Assembly: GCF_000745345.1 (NCBI RefSeq)
Contig: NZ_JQNR01000005.1
Span: forward strand, 930,001-994,000
Length of the DNA stretch: 64,000 nt
Source: Actinacidiphila yeochonensis CN732
GTDB lineage: Bacteria; Actinomycetota; Actinomycetes; Streptomycetales; Streptomycetaceae
Direction: 5' to 3'
The number at the start of each line of letters is the position of its first letter. The first letter of the stretch is position 1. This document shows positions 62,384 to 64,000 of the stretch, piece by piece. A program made the position numbers and the translations under genes. The notes under the pieces are model-generated. The model made no database searches, had not been told where the DNA came from, and saw nothing but the letters and a program-made list of their open reading frames with translations.

Positions 62384-63300
62384 AGCAGGCCCGCCTTCCG
62401 GTAGCGGCGCAGCAGCAGCCCGAAGCTCCCGGCGACGACGGCCGCCAGCACCACCAGGTAGACGGCTCCGGCGGCGGCGTCGGGGCCGGCTCCGTGCGGG
62501 AAGGCGGAGGACGCGTCCAGGAAGCGGCTCTGCAGTCCGTCGATCAGCGTGATGGGCGAGAACAGGCCGAGCCAGCCGACCACCTGCCGGTCCTCCTGGC
62601 GGTCGGCCACGAGTTGGAGGGCGGAGACGGCGCCATAGGTGACGGTGAAAAGTCCGATGACCGCCGCGACTCCCAGCCCGCGGCGCGGGGTGACGGCGGC
62701 GATGACCAGGCCGATACCGGCGAACAGCACGGACAGCAGGAGGACGGACACCAGGCCCTTCGCAAACCCGGCGGTCTGGTGGGCGAAGCCGAGCTTCCCC
62801 AGCAGCGCGCCGACGTAGAGGATCAGCAGGGGCAGCCCGGTCAGGGCCAGCAGTGCGGAGGAGAGCGCCGCGTACTTGGCCGCAACGTAGTCGACGGCCT
62901 CGATCGGCCGGGAGAAGTACAGCGGGGTGGTGCGGAAACGCAGGTCGCGTGAGACGGCCTGCGGAGCCTGGGCGGCCGTGAAGAGCGTGACCAGCGCCTG
63001 GGTGACGATCGCGTACCGGGTGTACTGGAGCGGCAGGTCGCCGCTCCCGGTGAACACCGTGACGGCCACGATGACCAGCGCGGGCACGCACACCCCCGCG
63101 AGCAGCAGCATCGGCAGCACCTTGGAGCGGGCGTTGCGGCCGAGCCCGAAGGCGCCGCGCAGGCTGTGCGCGTAGAGCGCGGCCCGGGCATGCGCGCGGC
63201 CCAACCGCGGGCCGCCGTAGGAGCGGAACCCGATGTCGTGGATGACGGCTGCGGACGGGGCGGAGGTCCCCTGCCCCGCCGCGGTTTCAGGTCGCGTCAC
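62380..63300 (-). CDS. ABC transporter permease
   Basis: 306 aa from the GTG at 63300, overlapping the preceding ATPase gene by 14 bases. Several membrane helices (LPMLLLAGVCVPALVIVAVTVF, LLALTGLPLLILYVGALLG, GLVSVLLLSVLFAGIGLVIAAV). The motif SRDLRFRTTPLYFSRPIEAVDYVAAKY is typical of ABC-2 type permeases of the kind associated with bacteriocin or membrane-stress export. The cargo cannot be read from sequence. Confidence 0.92.
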   Translation of the reverse strand: MTRPETAAGQGTSAPSAAVIHDIGFRSYGGPRLGRAHARAALYAHSLRGAFGLGRNARSKVLPMLLLAGVCVPALVIVAVTVFTGSGDLPLQYTRYAIVTQALVTLFTAAQAPQAVSRDLRFRTTPLYFSRPIEAVDYVAAKYAALSSALLALTGLPLLILYVGALLGKLGFAHQTAGFAKGLVSVLLLSVLFAGIGLVIAAVTPRRGLGVAAVIGLFTVTYGAVSALQLVADRQEDRQVVGWLGLFSPITLIDGLQSRFLDASSAFPHGAGPDAAAGAVYLVVLAAVVAGSFGLLLRRYRKAGLL

Positions 63301-64000
63301 GGTCCTGGCCGTCCTCTCCGGTGAACAGTTCGGCGATGCGGTGCCGGCGCCGCTCCATACGGACCAGCCCGACGCCGAGGGCGGCGACCGCGTCCCGCAC
63401 GGTGTCGTACGTGCCGTCGTCCGCCAGGTCGACCAGCAGCAGCGCCCCGGAGGGGCGTACGGCGAGCCCCGCGGCGGCCAGCGCCGCGCACAGCTCCTCC
63501 TCGCGGCCGGTGACCTCCACCGCGAGCGCCGCCGTGGCCTGCGTGAAGTCACCGGTGGAGGAGGAGCGCAGCAGCCGGCCGCCGTCGATCACGACGATGT
63601 GGTCGCTCGTGCGCTCCAACTCGCCGAGCAGGTGGGAGGTGACGAGGACGGAGATGCCGAAGTCCGTGTGGACGCGCCGGATCAGGTCGAGCATGTCGTC
63701 GCGGCCGGCCGGGTCGAGGCCGTTGGTCGGCTCGTCCAGCAGGACCAGCTCCGGGGCGTGCACCAGGGCCTGGGCGAGTTTCACCCGCTGCTTCATGCCC
63801 GTGGAGTAGCCGCCGATCGGCCGGTACCGCTCCTCGTAGAGGCCGACGTGGCGCAGCGTGTCGGCGGTGCGTTCGCGGGCGGCGGTGGCGGGCAGCCCCG
63901 ACATGCGGGCCATGTGGACCACGAACTCGGTGGCGGAGACGTCCGGCGGCAGGCAGTCGTGCTCGGGCATGTACCCGACGAGGGCGCGGATCTCGGCACC
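63287..64000 (-). CDS. ABC transporter ATP-binding protein (5' end beyond the window)
   Basis: Partial: the N-terminus with Walker A lies outside. Visible parts are VGYMPEHDCLPPDVSATEF, signature GYSTGMKQRVKLAQALVHAPELVLLDEPTNGLDP with Walker B, and VTSHLLGELER. About 237 residues are seen. It ends with a C-terminal extension (MERRRHRIAELFTGEDGQ). First visible gene of the leftward ATPase-permease-ATPase-permease operon. Confidence 0.94.
   Translation of the reverse strand, partial: GAEIRALVGYMPEHDCLPPDVSATEFVVHMARMSGLPATAARERTADTLRHVGLYEERYRPIGGYSTGMKQRVKLAQALVHAPELVLLDEPTNGLDPAGRDDMLDLIRRVHTDFGISVLVTSHLLGELERTSDHIVVIDGGRLLRSSSTGDFTQATAALAVEVTGREEELCAALAAAGLAVRPSGALLLVDLADDGTYDTVRDAVAALGVGLVRMERRRHRIAELFTGEDGQDRDAT

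Noticed and set aside
1-64000. CRISPR arrays, insertion sequences, prophage or integrative elements
   Set aside because: No regularly spaced repeats with spacers, no transposase, integrase or phage structural gene seen.

Overview
The window is chromosomal DNA of a Streptomyces or very close relative. The evidence is the very high GC content with G/C-rich third positions, frequent GTG starts, GGAGG-type ribosome binding sites, many leaderless starts with a TANNNT -10 box 6-8 bases upstream, and a conserved set of genes: SigF/SigN sigma factors, a TadA-associated protein, a DtpA-type copper peroxidase cluster, PepP, PheA and SerS. It looks like conserved core chromosome. I saw no prophage, insertion sequence, integrative element, CRISPR array or rRNA operon.

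Layout. 0.1-5 kb: secreted and lipoprotein-like hypotheticals, a DUF1992 protein and a PAS-GAF-PP2C phosphatase. 5-10.4 kb: a LytR_C protein, upp, a TadA-associated protein with tadA, tRNA-Ser(CGA) and small membrane proteins. 10.6-15.3 kb: two adjacent SigB-family sigma factors (sigF, sigN), an aldo/keto reductase and a PPOX-type flavoprotein. 15.4-21.7 kb: one leftward operon of response regulator, histidine kinase, GT2-GtrA fusion and GT39 membrane glycosyltransferase. 22-25.4 kb: an ABC exporter, tRNA-Arg(ACG) and tRNA-Ser(GCT). 26-30 kb: a very large PAS hybrid sensor. 30.5-36.7 kb: acyl-CoA synthetase, SigE-family sigma factor, DUF1906 secreted protein, histidine phosphatase and tRNA-Ser(TGA). 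36.7-44 kb: HtrA-like protease, glycerophosphodiesterase, an RsbW-like ATPase, a SEC-C/DUF5926 protein, a candidate small RNA and a prim-pol domain protein. 44.5-48.8 kb: a second PP2C-like protein, PepP and a second RsbW-like ATPase. 49.4-56.7 kb: copper trafficking cluster (Met-rich membrane protein, YcnI-like, Sco, PCu(A)C, CopC-CopD, DtpA). 56.8-60.6 kb: pheA, a DnaA-box cluster, serS and a HAD phosphatase. 60.6-64 kb: a four-gene ABC transporter operon cut by the window end.

How the genes work together. Several genes belong to partner-switching and sporulation-type regulation: sigF, sigN, two PP2C proteins and two RsbW-like ATPases. The copper cluster should deliver Cu to extracytoplasmic oxidases and handle peroxide. 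TadA and its substrate tRNA-Arg(ACG) occur in the same window, and serS lies in a window carrying three serine tRNAs with three different anticodons.

Two things stand out. First, five long genes are broken, and in every case adding one base in a short G or C run restores the frame. Nine sites, all deletions, point to residual sequencing error rather than real pseudogenes. Second, the gene-free interval upstream of serS carries about nine DnaA-box-like 9-mers, and a separate perfect inverted pair of DnaA boxes lies near 34.66 kb. All functional calls are from reading the sequence; no database search was run.
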